From: Pseudomonas sp. Irchel s3f7
GTDB lineage: Bacteria; Pseudomonadota; Gammaproteobacteria; Pseudomonadales; Pseudomonadaceae
Length of the DNA stretch: 59,221 bases
Direction of reading: 5' to 3'
Assembly: GCF_900187615.1 (NCBI RefSeq)
Contig: NZ_FYDO01000036.1
Location: 1 to 59,221, forward strand
How positions within the stretch are numbered: position 1 is the first letter of the stretch; each line of letters starts with the position of its first letter. The position numbers and the translations under genes are program-made. Shown in pieces: positions 36,242 to 43,867 of this stretch. The notes under the pieces are model-generated. The model was given only the letters and a program-made list of their open reading frames with translations. It was not told the origin of the DNA and did not search any database.

Positions 36242-36265
36242 ACGGATGACGTTCTGAAATAATTA
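36242..36265 (-). promoter_or_regulatory. Candidate PvdS promoter of pvdL (one mismatch)
   Basis: Minus-strand TAATT (36265-36261), 16 bases, CGT (36244-36242). The -35 differs from TAAAT at one base. The flanks CTAATT and CGTT match those at pvdH, the mbtH-like gene and pvdY. It would give a leader of about 150 bases. Confidence 0.55.
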
Positions 36266-36354
36266 GTCGCCAAGCCTGGACGCCAGACGGGCCGGCCTGC
36301 GTCAGCGTGTCGCAGTTCTCACTCTGCACCTTTGTAGCGCATTAGTTCTTCTTC

Positions 36355-36387
36355 TCATTTGACAATCATTATCATTAAGCCTAATTT
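36355..36387 (+). promoter_or_regulatory. pvdS promoter with overlapping Fur box
   Basis: TTGACA (36359-36364), 17-bp spacer and TAATTT (36382-36387) form a sigma-70 promoter. GACAATCATTATCATTAAG (36361-36379) matches the Fur box at 14 of 19 positions and a second register matches 12 of 13 in its core, so Fur would cover the promoter when iron is plentiful. Confidence 0.8.
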
Positions 36388-36457
36388 GTCGCTCGATGTG
36401 TAGGACGGCCCCCGGTTTACCCCGTCCCACAAACCTTTTGGCAGCAGGGTGATTTCC

Positions 36458-37006
36458 ATGATGGAACCAGTGTCCACAAGCAGGTGCGATACACCGCTAC
36501 TTCAGGCTTTTGTCGATAATCGATTAATTCTGGTGAAGATCGCAGCGCGAATTACCGGCTGCCGCTCCCGTGCCGAAGATGTCGTGCAGGACGCCTTCTT
36601 CCGCTTGCAATCAGCGCCGCAAATCACCAGTTCGATCAAGGCGCAGCTCAGCTATCTGTTCCAGATCGTGCGTAACCTGGCGATCGATCACTACCGCAAG
36701 CAGGCGCTGGAGCAGAAGTATTCCGGGCCTGAAGAGGAAGGCCTGAACGTGGTGATTCAAGGCGCATCACCGGAAACGTCGCACATCAACTTCTCGACCC
36801 TGGAACACATCGCCGATGCGCTGACGGAGCTGCCGAGCCGCACCCGCTATGCCTTCGAGATGTACCGCTTGCACGGCGTGCCGCAAAAAGATATCGCCAA
36901 GGAATTGGGTGTTTCGCCGACCCTGGTGAACTTCATGATTCGTGATGCCTTGGTGCATTGCCGCAAGGTGTCGGTCAGTCGTGGTGAGTCTTCTGCCCGC
37001 CACTGA
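36458..37006 (+). CDS. pvdS: PvdS, ECF iron-starvation sigma factor
   Basis: A 182-residue ECF sigma factor that directs RNA polymerase to pyoverdine promoters. From RCDTPLLQAFVDNR onward it is almost the same as P. aeruginosa PvdS as I remember it: region 2 (RAEDVVQDAFFRLQ, RNLAIDHYRKQALE) and region 4 (LHGVPQKDIAKELGVSPTLV). The ATG at 36458 has AGGG at 8-base spacing; a GTG at 36449 and an ATG at 36461 are alternatives. It is divergent from pvdL and convergent with pvdY, with a strong hairpin at its end. Its own promoter is Fur-controlled. Confidence 0.96.
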   Translation: MMEPVSTSRCDTPLLQAFVDNRLILVKIAARITGCRSRAEDVVQDAFFRLQSAPQITSSIKAQLSYLFQIVRNLAIDHYRKQALEQKYSGPEEEGLNVVIQGASPETSHINFSTLEHIADALTELPSRTRYAFEMYRLHGVPQKDIAKELGVSPTLVNFMIRDALVHCRKVSVSRGESSARH

Positions 37007-37008
37007 AT

Positions 37009-37065
37009 AAAAGATCGCAGCCTTCGGTCCACGTCTGCAGGCGCTGCCGAAGGCTGCGATCTTTT
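37009..37065. terminator. Long inverted repeat / terminator between pvdS and pvdY
   Basis: A perfect 19-bp inverted repeat: AAAAGATCGCAGCCTTCGG (37009-37027) with its complement at 37047-37065 and a 19-base loop. It begins 3 bases after the pvdS stop and ends 5 bases before the pvdY stop, with A and T tracts at the outer ends, so it can terminate both. Confidence 0.8.
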
Positions 37066-37069
37066 ACTT

Positions 37070-37747
37070 CTACGCTAATTCGCACCGATCAAAAAAAACC
37101 TCACGCCCCAACACCATCAAGGCCGCGCGCTTGTGCGGGAAGTCGAATTCTTTTTCGCAGCGGAAACCTTGATCCTGCATGTAACCGATCATCTTCGCGT
37201 TATCGGCGCGAGGTTCGGCGACGACCCGCTGCGTGCGCGGATCATCGAGAAAAAGGTAATGAACCAGCGCCGATAACCAGCTCACCACCTTGTGCGGTCC
37301 ACGGTGATTTTCCTCGCCCACCAGCATGTGAATGCCACGGTCGTAATCGGCTGCGTCATAGAACGGCGCAATGCGATCTTCCTTGGCCCAGTAGGCTTCG
37401 AAATAGGCAAACGGCTGGTCGTCAAAGCAGCCAATCAACGTCAGGGTATGGGGATCGGCTTCGAGTTTGCTCAGGTAATCGCGATGCTGTTCGAGGCTGC
37501 CCTCCTCCTGCCAGAAACTCGCGACACGCGGGTTGTTCTGCCAACAATTGAAACGCACCAGATCCTGTTCGATGTCCAATGTGCGCAGGGACACCCACAT
37601 GCCCAAACGCGCATCGAAGCGGCGATAGACTTCACCATCGGGTTTGACCGGCCGTAGAGGATGTCGCTTGCCAGCGCTCACGATCATTTGCTGCGGACAG
37701 CTGCCGGTCGGCAAGTGCAGGGCGTTGAGGTCATTCAAATTGGGCAT
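37070..37747 (-). CDS. pvdY: PvdY, GNAT-family siderophore acyltransferase
   Basis: A 225-residue GNAT acyltransferase of the IucB/RhbD siderophore family. The family segment NNPRVASFWQEEG and the acyl-CoA site region near VAEPRADNAKMIGYM are visible. In Pseudomonas PvdY is linked to acylation of hydroxyornithine, a pyoverdine side-chain unit; the exact acyl group is not shown by sequence. The ATG at 37747 is preferred to the upstream one at 37780. A perfect PvdS promoter ends about 40 bp upstream, confirming its place in the pyoverdine regulon. Confidence 0.85.
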   Translation of the reverse strand: MPNLNDLNALHLPTGSCPQQMIVSAGKRHPLRPVKPDGEVYRRFDARLGMWVSLRTLDIEQDLVRFNCWQNNPRVASFWQEEGSLEQHRDYLSKLEADPHTLTLIGCFDDQPFAYFEAYWAKEDRIAPFYDAADYDRGIHMLVGEENHRGPHKVVSWLSALVHYLFLDDPRTQRVVAEPRADNAKMIGYMQDQGFRCEKEFDFPHKRAALMVLGREVFFDRCELA

Positions 37748-37787
37748 GGGTCGGGCTCGCGATAATCGTCGACAGTTCAACGATGTG

Positions 37788-37811
37788 ACGTGAGCCGCAG
37801 GGGAAAATTTA
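37788..37811 (-). promoter_or_regulatory. PvdS-type promoter of pvdY
   Basis: Minus-strand TAAAT (37811-37807), 16-base spacer, CGT (37790-37788). It lies in the 75-bp gap between the substrate-binding protein gene and pvdY. The leader would be only about 33 bases. Confidence 0.8.
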
Positions 37812-37822
37812 GGGGAAGTCCG

Positions 37823-38641
37823 TCAGTTCGCGACTGTGGGGGCCTTTTCAGCGGGAGGGATCGGTACCACCACAATCTTGTACGGGCCGAAGATCTTCAG
37901 CATCTGGCCATTCTCGCGCAGGGCTTGCAGCAAGTTGCCGAAGGTCTCGCCGCTGATGGGCGCTGCCGGACGCAGAATGGCGTAGTGGTGATAGATCTGG
38001 TCGACGCGCTCGGACACCAGCAACTGTTCGGCGACATGATCGTTGCGCAAAAAATAATCGCTCAGGTATGAGCGCGTCAGCAGTGCAATGTCGGCGCGCC
38101 CGCGCAATACCATCAACAGATTGCTGTCGTGGGAATAGGTCAGCGTGGCCTTGTAGTTTTTCGCAAGGTACTGGGGGTCGGCATTGAAATTGGCGAATTC
38201 ATAATGATAGCCGCTGAACAACGCCAGACGTTTGCCGGTCAGGTCGGCAAAGTAGTTTTGCTGTCGATCGAGCTGGCGTTGCGCGACAAAGACCTCGGCA
38301 TCTTCCAGCCCCATGTCGACGGCGACGTGGGGAACACTGTCCCAACCCCAGGCGGGATTTTCGAAGATTGCCATGTCGATCCGGCCCTGCAGGAAATCAC
38401 CGAAACGCCGGGGGATGGAGGTGGGCACCACCACGAACTGGTAGTCGGTTTGTGAAGCGTTGAGCGCCTGGATCAGTTGCGGCAGCAATCCCGTGTCGGC
38501 CCCGGACTCCGGGCGTACGGTGTAAGGCGGAAAGTGAGCGGCACCCACGCGCACCAGTTGTGCGGCCTGGGATGGCATCATCGTTAATGCCGCAAGCGTC
38601 ACCAGCAAAAGCCGCGAGACTGTCCGGATTGGCAACCCCAT
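37823..38641 (-). CDS. Periplasmic solute-binding protein (family 3-like)
   Basis: A 272-residue secreted protein; the signal peptide is cut after SQA (about residue 26). The fold and the opening LVRVGAAHFPPYTVRPE resemble amino-acid binding proteins of ABC importers, and orphan members of this group are common in Pseudomonas. No permease or ATPase gene is nearby, so it may serve a distant transporter or act as a sensor. A TTG codon lies just upstream at 38644; the ATG at 38641 is used. It ends 12 bases before the pvdY promoter; whether its transcript continues into pvdY is unclear. Confidence 0.75.
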   Translation of the reverse strand: MGLPIRTVSRLLLVTLAALTMMPSQAAQLVRVGAAHFPPYTVRPESGADTGLLPQLIQALNASQTDYQFVVVPTSIPRRFGDFLQGRIDMAIFENPAWGWDSVPHVAVDMGLEDAEVFVAQRQLDRQQNYFADLTGKRLALFSGYHYEFANFNADPQYLAKNYKATLTYSHDSNLLMVLRGRADIALLTRSYLSDYFLRNDHVAEQLLVSERVDQIYHHYAILRPAAPISGETFGNLLQALRENGQMLKIFGPYKIVVVPIPPAEKAPTVAN

Positions 38642-38732
38642 CAAAACAACCCACTCCCCGATAAAACAGCATCAATGCATTAAAACCAGGCGTTCCGTCC
38701 AATTAGCCAGCATTTGGCCAGCCATTACAAGC

Positions 38733-39359
38733 TTATTGCTTCCCCTCAAGTACAAGAATCAACGCCTCTTCGGCCAATTGATCGAGGCTCATGCTGCCAT
38801 CGGCGCGAAACCAGGTCGTGGTCCAGGACAAGGCCCCGGTCAGAAACCGTCGCGTGATGAACACATCACCCCGGATAAACCCGGCGCTCTTGGCCTCACC
38901 CAGCACTTGCAACCAGATGTCTTCGTAAATATCCCGCAGCGCCAGTACCTTGGCCTGGCCGTCCTCGGACAGCGACCGCCATTCGTAGACCAGCACCGCC
39001 ATGGCCTCGCCGCTGCCGCCCATGATCGACTGCAATTCACAGCGAATCAGCGCCAACACCTGCTCGCGCACACTGCCGGCCTCGGCGATGGCCGCGCGCA
39101 TCAACGCGGTGTTGTAGCGAATGGTTTCCTCCATCACTGCCCGCAGGATTTCGTCCTTGCTCTTGAAGTGATGAAAAATGCTTCCGGACTGAATGCCCAC
39201 AGCGCCGGCCAGGTCGCGTACCGTCGTGCGTTCATAGCCTTTATTGCGGAACAGATGAGCCGCCACTTGCAGCAGCTTGCCACGGGCGCTGTCCGGATCG
39301 GTCAACTGGCCGCTGTCGACCAATTCGCGCATGACGCTCAGGGCTTTTTGCTCGTCCAC
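38733..39359 (-). CDS. atuR: AtuR, TetR-family repressor of terpene use
   Basis: A 208-residue TetR-type repressor divergent from atuA, as PA2885 is in P. aeruginosa. The DNA-binding helix-turn-helix is seen at RDLAGAVGIQSGSIFHHF. The start is a GTG at 39359 with GGAGAG at 5-base spacing; upstream residues to 39410 lack support. Two operator-like palindromes lie between it and atuA. The inducer in the known system is a terpenoid-CoA or acid intermediate. Confidence 0.85.
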   Translation of the reverse strand: MDEQKALSVMRELVDSGQLTDPDSARGKLLQVAAHLFRNKGYERTTVRDLAGAVGIQSGSIFHHFKSKDEILRAVMEETIRYNTALMRAAIAEAGSVREQVLALIRCELQSIMGGSGEAMAVLVYEWRSLSEDGQAKVLALRDIYEDIWLQVLGEAKSAGFIRGDVFITRRFLTGALSWTTTWFRADGSMSLDQLAEEALILVLEGKQ

Positions 39360-39446
39360 GCATTCTCTCCTACAGTCGATCAATCCGATACGCCGATCCC
39401 CCTGAAACATTGGGGTTGCGCGGGCAATTTAAGCTGACGGCCGCAA

Positions 39447-39506
39447 CCAAGCAAGCGCTTGGGAAGAAGAAACATTCGAGGATTTACAAACCAAGCGCTT
39501 GCTTGG
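39447..39506. promoter_or_regulatory. Two mirror-image AtuR operators and candidate atuA promoter
   Basis: CCAAGCAAGCGCTTGG (39447-39462) and CCAAGCGCTTGCTTGG (39491-39506) are exact reverse complements, 44 bp apart, each containing CAAGCGCTTG. P. aeruginosa AtuR is reported to bind two inverted repeats ahead of atuA. The second site exactly fills the 18-bp gap between TTTACA (39483-39488) and TAATGT (39507-39512), a possible atuA promoter. Confidence 0.75.
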
Positions 39507-39537
39507 TAATGTCGCTGCACTTCGGTTGGAGGTGGCT

Positions 39538-41340
39538 ATGCAACGGACTACGCCTGAAACGATTCGCATTGGTTGCGCCAGCGCCTTCTGGGGCGACACC
39601 TCGACCGCGGCCGCGCAACTGGTGGAGCACGGGCACCTGGACTATCTGGTCTTTGATTACCTGGCAGAAATCACGATGTCGATCATGGCCGGTGCCCGCA
39701 TGAAAGACCCTCAGGCGGGTTATGCAGGCGACTTCATCGAGGTCCTCAGCCCTCTGCTCCAACGGCTTGCCGAACAAAACATCCGCGTCATCAGCAATGC
39801 CGGCGGGGTCAATCCACAGGCGTGTGCCGCCGCCCTGCAAGCCGCCTGCGACAAGGCCGGCGTGACGCTGAAAATTGCCGTGCTGCTGGGGGATGACCTG
39901 CAACCGCAGTTCAAGCAACTGGGCAGCCTGGGCATTCATGAAATGTTCAACGGCGCGCCATTGCCGCCGATGTGCGTGTCAACCAACGCCTACCTCGGTG
40001 CGCCGGGCATCGTCGAGGCCTTGCGCCTGGGGGCGGACATCGTCATCACCGGCCGCGTGGTCGACAGCGCCGTGGTCAGCGCCGCGCTGGTGCATGAGTT
40101 CGGCTGGTCGTGGCACGACTACGACAAACTGGCCCAGGCCGCGCTGGCCGGGCATATCATCGAATGTGGCGCCCAGTGCACCGGCGGCAACTTTACCGAT
40201 TGGCGCGACGTGCCCGATTACGAGCACATCGGCTTCCCGATCGTCGAGGTCAGCGCCGACAGCCAATTTGTCGTCAGCAAACCGGAAGGCTCCGGCGGGT
40301 TGATCACGCCGCTGACCGTTGGCGAACAAATGCTCTATGAGATCGGTGACCCACGGGCCTATCTGCTGCCCGATGTGGTCTGCGATTTCACTCAAGTAAA
40401 ACTACAGCAACAGGGCAAGAACGCGGTCCGGGTCCACGGCGCAAAAGGCTTGCCGCCGACCGCTCAGTACAAGGTCAGCGCGACGTATCCGGACGGCTTT
40501 CGCTGCACCGCCAGTTGTCTGATCGCCGGTATCGATGCGCACGACAAGGCCCGGCGGGTCAGCGACGCAATCATCAACAAGACCTCGGACATGTTCAGTC
40601 AACGCGGTTGGGCACCGTACAGCGAAGTGAATATCGAACTGCTCGGCAGCGAGGCCACTTATGGCCCCCACGGCCAGCGCCGGGACACTCGCGAAGTGGT
40701 GATCAAGCTCGCGGTGCGTCATCCGAACAAGCAGGCGTTGATCATGTTCTCTCGGGAAATTGCTCAGGCCGCTACCGGCATGGCGCCGGGGCTGACCGGG
40801 ATTGTCGGTGGCCGGCCGACGGTGTATCCGCTGATCCGGCTGTTCTCGTTCCTGATCGACAAAACCGCCTGCACGCTGGACATTGATTTCATGGGCCGTC
40901 GTCACCCGTGTGCCTTGCCCGCCCTGGACGCGCTCGACACCCACGACCTGCCCATACCGGTCGAGCCACCCAAACCCGATGGTCGCGCCGACGCCAGCGT
41001 GGCCTTGATCAAACTCGCGGTCGCGCGCTCCGGCGACAAGGGCAATCACAGCAACATCGGCGTCATGGCCCGTGATCCAGAATACCTGCCGTGGATCGCC
41101 GAAGCCTTGACCCCGGAAGTGATCGTCGACTGGATGAGCCATGTCCTCGACCCGATTTTCGGGCGAGTCGAACGCTGGTATTTGCCCGCCAGCCACAGCC
41201 TGAATTTTCTGCTGGAGAACGCCCTCGGTGGCGGTGGCATCGCCAGCCTGCGGATCGACCCGCAAGGCAAGGCCTTCGCCCAGCAATTGCTGGAAATCCA
41301 GATTCCGGTGCCGCAGCGCATCGCCGACCAGGTCAACTAG
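39538..41340 (+). CDS. atuA: AtuA, acyclic terpene utilisation protein
   Basis: A 600-residue protein of the AtuA family (DUF1446 with a C-terminal DUF4387-type domain). It is required for growth on citronellol and geraniol in P. aeruginosa, but its reaction is unknown. Conserved stretches include GCASAFWGDTSTA at the start, ADIVITGRVVDSA, and LARSGDKGNHSNIGV-like sequence near residue 505 (VARSGDKGNHSNIGV), which may bind a CoA ester or metal. The ATG at 39538 has GGAGG ahead and is preferred to the earlier start. First gene of atuABCDEF. Confidence 0.88.
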   Translation: MQRTTPETIRIGCASAFWGDTSTAAAQLVEHGHLDYLVFDYLAEITMSIMAGARMKDPQAGYAGDFIEVLSPLLQRLAEQNIRVISNAGGVNPQACAAALQAACDKAGVTLKIAVLLGDDLQPQFKQLGSLGIHEMFNGAPLPPMCVSTNAYLGAPGIVEALRLGADIVITGRVVDSAVVSAALVHEFGWSWHDYDKLAQAALAGHIIECGAQCTGGNFTDWRDVPDYEHIGFPIVEVSADSQFVVSKPEGSGGLITPLTVGEQMLYEIGDPRAYLLPDVVCDFTQVKLQQQGKNAVRVHGAKGLPPTAQYKVSATYPDGFRCTASCLIAGIDAHDKARRVSDAIINKTSDMFSQRGWAPYSEVNIELLGSEATYGPHGQRRDTREVVIKLAVRHPNKQALIMFSREIAQAATGMAPGLTGIVGGRPTVYPLIRLFSFLIDKTACTLDIDFMGRRHPCALPALDALDTHDLPIPVEPPKPDGRADASVALIKLAVARSGDKGNHSNIGVMARDPEYLPWIAEALTPEVIVDWMSHVLDPIFGRVERWYLPASHSLNFLLENALGGGGIASLRIDPQGKAFAQQLLEIQIPVPQRIADQVN

Positions 41341-41352
41341 AGGACTGCCGCC

Positions 41353-42222
41353 ATGGCCTACGATTCGATTTTCAAAGCCGATCTGTTTGCTGGCCAAAAC
41401 ATCATTGTCACCGGTGGCGGCAGTGGCATCGGTCGTTGCACCGCCCACGAACTGGCCGCTCTCGGCGCCCATGTTCTGCTGATCGGACGCAAGGCCGACA
41501 AACTCAAAAGTGTCGCAACGGAAATCGTCGAAGACGGTGGCAAGGCGGATTGGGCGACTTGCGACATTCGCGACGAAGAAGCGGTTACGCATCTGGTCAG
41601 TGAACTGATCCGCCAGCATGGCCCCATTCATGGACTGGTCAATAACGCTGGTGGGCAGTACCCATCGCCCCTGGCCTCGATCAATCAAAAGGGTTTCGAA
41701 ACCGTGATGCGCACCAACCTGGTGGGCGGTTTCCTGATGGCCCGGGAAGTGTTCAACCAGTCCATGAGCAAGCACGGCGGCGCCATCGTCAACATGCTGG
41801 CCGACATGTGGGGCGGCATGCCCGGCATGGGGCACTCCGGCGCAGCACGTTCGGGCATGGACAACCTGACCAAGACCGCCGCGTTCGAATGGGGTTATGC
41901 CGGGGTGCGGGTCAATGCCGTGGCACCGGGCTGGATTGCCTCCAGCGGCATGGACACCTATGAAGGCGCGTTCAAAGCCGTGATCCCGACCTTGCGTGAA
42001 CACGTGCCGCTCAAACGCATCGGGACAGAATCGGAAGTCAGCGCCGCGATTGTTTTCCTCCTCAGCCCGGCCGCAGCGTTCGTCAGCGGCAGCACGTTGC
42101 GCATCGACGGTGCCGCCAGCCTTGGCGGGCGTGCCTGGCCGATCCACAAGGCGACTAACAGTGAGTCTTACAACGGTTTCCACCGCGCCTACCTTCCCGA
42201 TGTCCTCAAGGACAAGGAATAA
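41353..42222 (+). CDS. atuB: AtuB, SDR-family enzyme of the terpene cluster
   Basis: A 289-residue SDR protein resembling peroxisomal 2,4-dienoyl-CoA reductases. The nucleotide loop is TGGGSGIGR (about residue 20) and NNAG is at residue 97. At the YxxxK position the sequence is S162-G-A-A-R166, so both Tyr and Lys are replaced; dienoyl-CoA reductases of this group also lack the Tyr. It follows atuA after 12 bases with GAGG ahead of the ATG. The expected role is a reduction or isomerisation step on a terpenoid-CoA; the exact step is not proved. Confidence 0.83.
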   Translation: MAYDSIFKADLFAGQNIIVTGGGSGIGRCTAHELAALGAHVLLIGRKADKLKSVATEIVEDGGKADWATCDIRDEEAVTHLVSELIRQHGPIHGLVNNAGGQYPSPLASINQKGFETVMRTNLVGGFLMAREVFNQSMSKHGGAIVNMLADMWGGMPGMGHSGAARSGMDNLTKTAAFEWGYAGVRVNAVAPGWIASSGMDTYEGAFKAVIPTLREHVPLKRIGTESEVSAAIVFLLSPAAAFVSGSTLRIDGAASLGGRAWPIHKATNSESYNGFHRAYLPDVLKDKE

Positions 42223-42225
42223 CCC

Positions 42226-43842
42226 ATGCCGGTGATTCAGTCGCAACTCGATCCCCATAGTGAACAGTTCGCCCAGAACCGTGCGGCGATGCTGAGCGCG
42301 ATAGAGCAGGTGCGCACACTTGAACAGAACCTGCTGAGCAAGGCTGCCGAGGCCAAGCCGAAATTCGAGAAACGCGGTCAGCTGTTGCCCCGGGAACGCC
42401 TCAATCTTTTGCTGGACCCTGGCGCGCCGTTCCTCGAGTTGGCGAGTCTGGCCGGTTTCAAGCTGCACGATGACAAGGACGGCAACTCCGCCGGTGGCGG
42501 CCTGATCGCCGGTATCGGCTACGTCTCGGGTGTGCGGGTACTGGTGGTGGCGAACAACAGCGCGATCAAGGGTGGAACCATCTCCCCCAGCGGTCTGAAA
42601 AAATCCCTGCGCCTGCAACAGATCGCCATGGAAAACAAACTGCCAGTGATCACCCTTGCCGAAAGCGGCGGCGCCAACCTCAATTACGCAGCGGAGATTT
42701 TCGTCGAAGGCGCGCGCAGCTTTGCCAACCAGGCGCGGATGTCGGCGATGGGCCTGCCACAGATCACCGTGGTGCACGGTTCAGCCACCGCTGGCGGCGC
42801 TTATCAACCCGGTTTGTCGGACTACGTGGTGGTGGTGCGCGGCAAGGCCAAGTTGTTTTTGGCCGGCCCGCCGCTGTTGAAGGCCGCCACCGGCGAAGTC
42901 GCGACGGATGAGGAACTGGGCGGCGCCGAGATGCACGCGCAAACCGCCGGCACCGCCGAGTACCTGGCGGAAAACGACGCCGACGGTGTGCGTCAGGTGC
43001 GCGAGATCGTCAGCCTGCTGTCATGGAACGATCAACTGCCCTGGTTACCTGAACCACAATGGGCAGAGCCGCTCTACCCCATCGACGAACTGCTGGGGCT
43101 GATCCCGGACGACCCGAAAAAACCTTACGACGTGCGCGAAATCATTGCCCGCATTGCCGATGGCTCGAACTTCCTCGACTTCAAGGTCGAGTTCGATCAG
43201 CAGACCGTCTGCGGTCACCTGAAAATCCAGGGACGGACCTGTGGTTTCATCGGCAACAACGGCCCGATCACGCCCAAAGGGGCGAGCAAGGCAGCGCAAT
43301 TCATTCAGCTGTGCGACCAGAGCCAGACACCGCTGCTGTTTTTCCACAACACCACCGGGTTCATGGTCGGCACCGAATCGGAACAGCAAGGCGTGATCAA
43401 GCATGGCGCCAAGATGATACAAGCGGTGGCCAACGCCCGTGTGCCCAAACTGACCGTCGTCGTCGGTGGCTCCTATGGTGCCGGTAACTATGCGATGTGC
43501 GGGCGCGGCCTCGACCCGCGCTTCATCTTCGCCTGGCCCAACAGCCGCACTGCGGTGATGGGCGGTGCCCAGGCAGGCAAGGTGCTGCGCATCGTCACCG
43601 AGGCCAAACAAGCCAAGGATGGCCTGGTGCCCGACCCGAAAGTGCTCGACATGCTCGAACAGGCCGCCGCGCAGAAACTCGACAGCCAGTCCACGGCGCT
43701 TTACGGCAGCGCCAATCTGTGGGACGACGGTTTGATCGACCCACGGGATACCCGAACGCTGCTCGGCTACTTGCTGGATATCTGTCACGAGGCCGAAGTG
43801 CGGTCACTCCAAACCAACAGTTTTGGCGTTTCGCGTTTTTGA
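42226..43842 (+). CDS. atuC: AtuC, geranyl-CoA carboxylase beta (carboxyltransferase) subunit
   Basis: A 538-residue carboxyltransferase subunit of a biotin-dependent acyl-CoA carboxylase. The acyl-CoA and carboxybiotin oxyanion loops are visible as GSATAGGAYQPG and GGSYGAGNYAMCGR. With AtuF it would carboxylate cis-geranyl-CoA to isohexenylglutaconyl-CoA. The methylcrotonyl enzyme (LiuB) is very similar; assignment to geranyl-CoA rests on the atu gene order. It starts 3 bases after the atuB stop. Confidence 0.88.
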   Translation: MPVIQSQLDPHSEQFAQNRAAMLSAIEQVRTLEQNLLSKAAEAKPKFEKRGQLLPRERLNLLLDPGAPFLELASLAGFKLHDDKDGNSAGGGLIAGIGYVSGVRVLVVANNSAIKGGTISPSGLKKSLRLQQIAMENKLPVITLAESGGANLNYAAEIFVEGARSFANQARMSAMGLPQITVVHGSATAGGAYQPGLSDYVVVVRGKAKLFLAGPPLLKAATGEVATDEELGGAEMHAQTAGTAEYLAENDADGVRQVREIVSLLSWNDQLPWLPEPQWAEPLYPIDELLGLIPDDPKKPYDVREIIARIADGSNFLDFKVEFDQQTVCGHLKIQGRTCGFIGNNGPITPKGASKAAQFIQLCDQSQTPLLFFHNTTGFMVGTESEQQGVIKHGAKMIQAVANARVPKLTVVVGGSYGAGNYAMCGRGLDPRFIFAWPNSRTAVMGGAQAGKVLRIVTEAKQAKDGLVPDPKVLDMLEQAAAQKLDSQSTALYGSANLWDDGLIDPRDTRTLLGYLLDICHEAEVRSLQTNSFGVSRF

Positions 43843-43867
43843 ATTGATCGTCAGGAGAACAATAAAA

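Noticed and set aside
40402..42777. A 791-codon minus-strand open frame opposite atuA, atuB and atuC
   Set aside because: It spans three well-supported genes and their junctions in antisense and encodes no recognisable domain.
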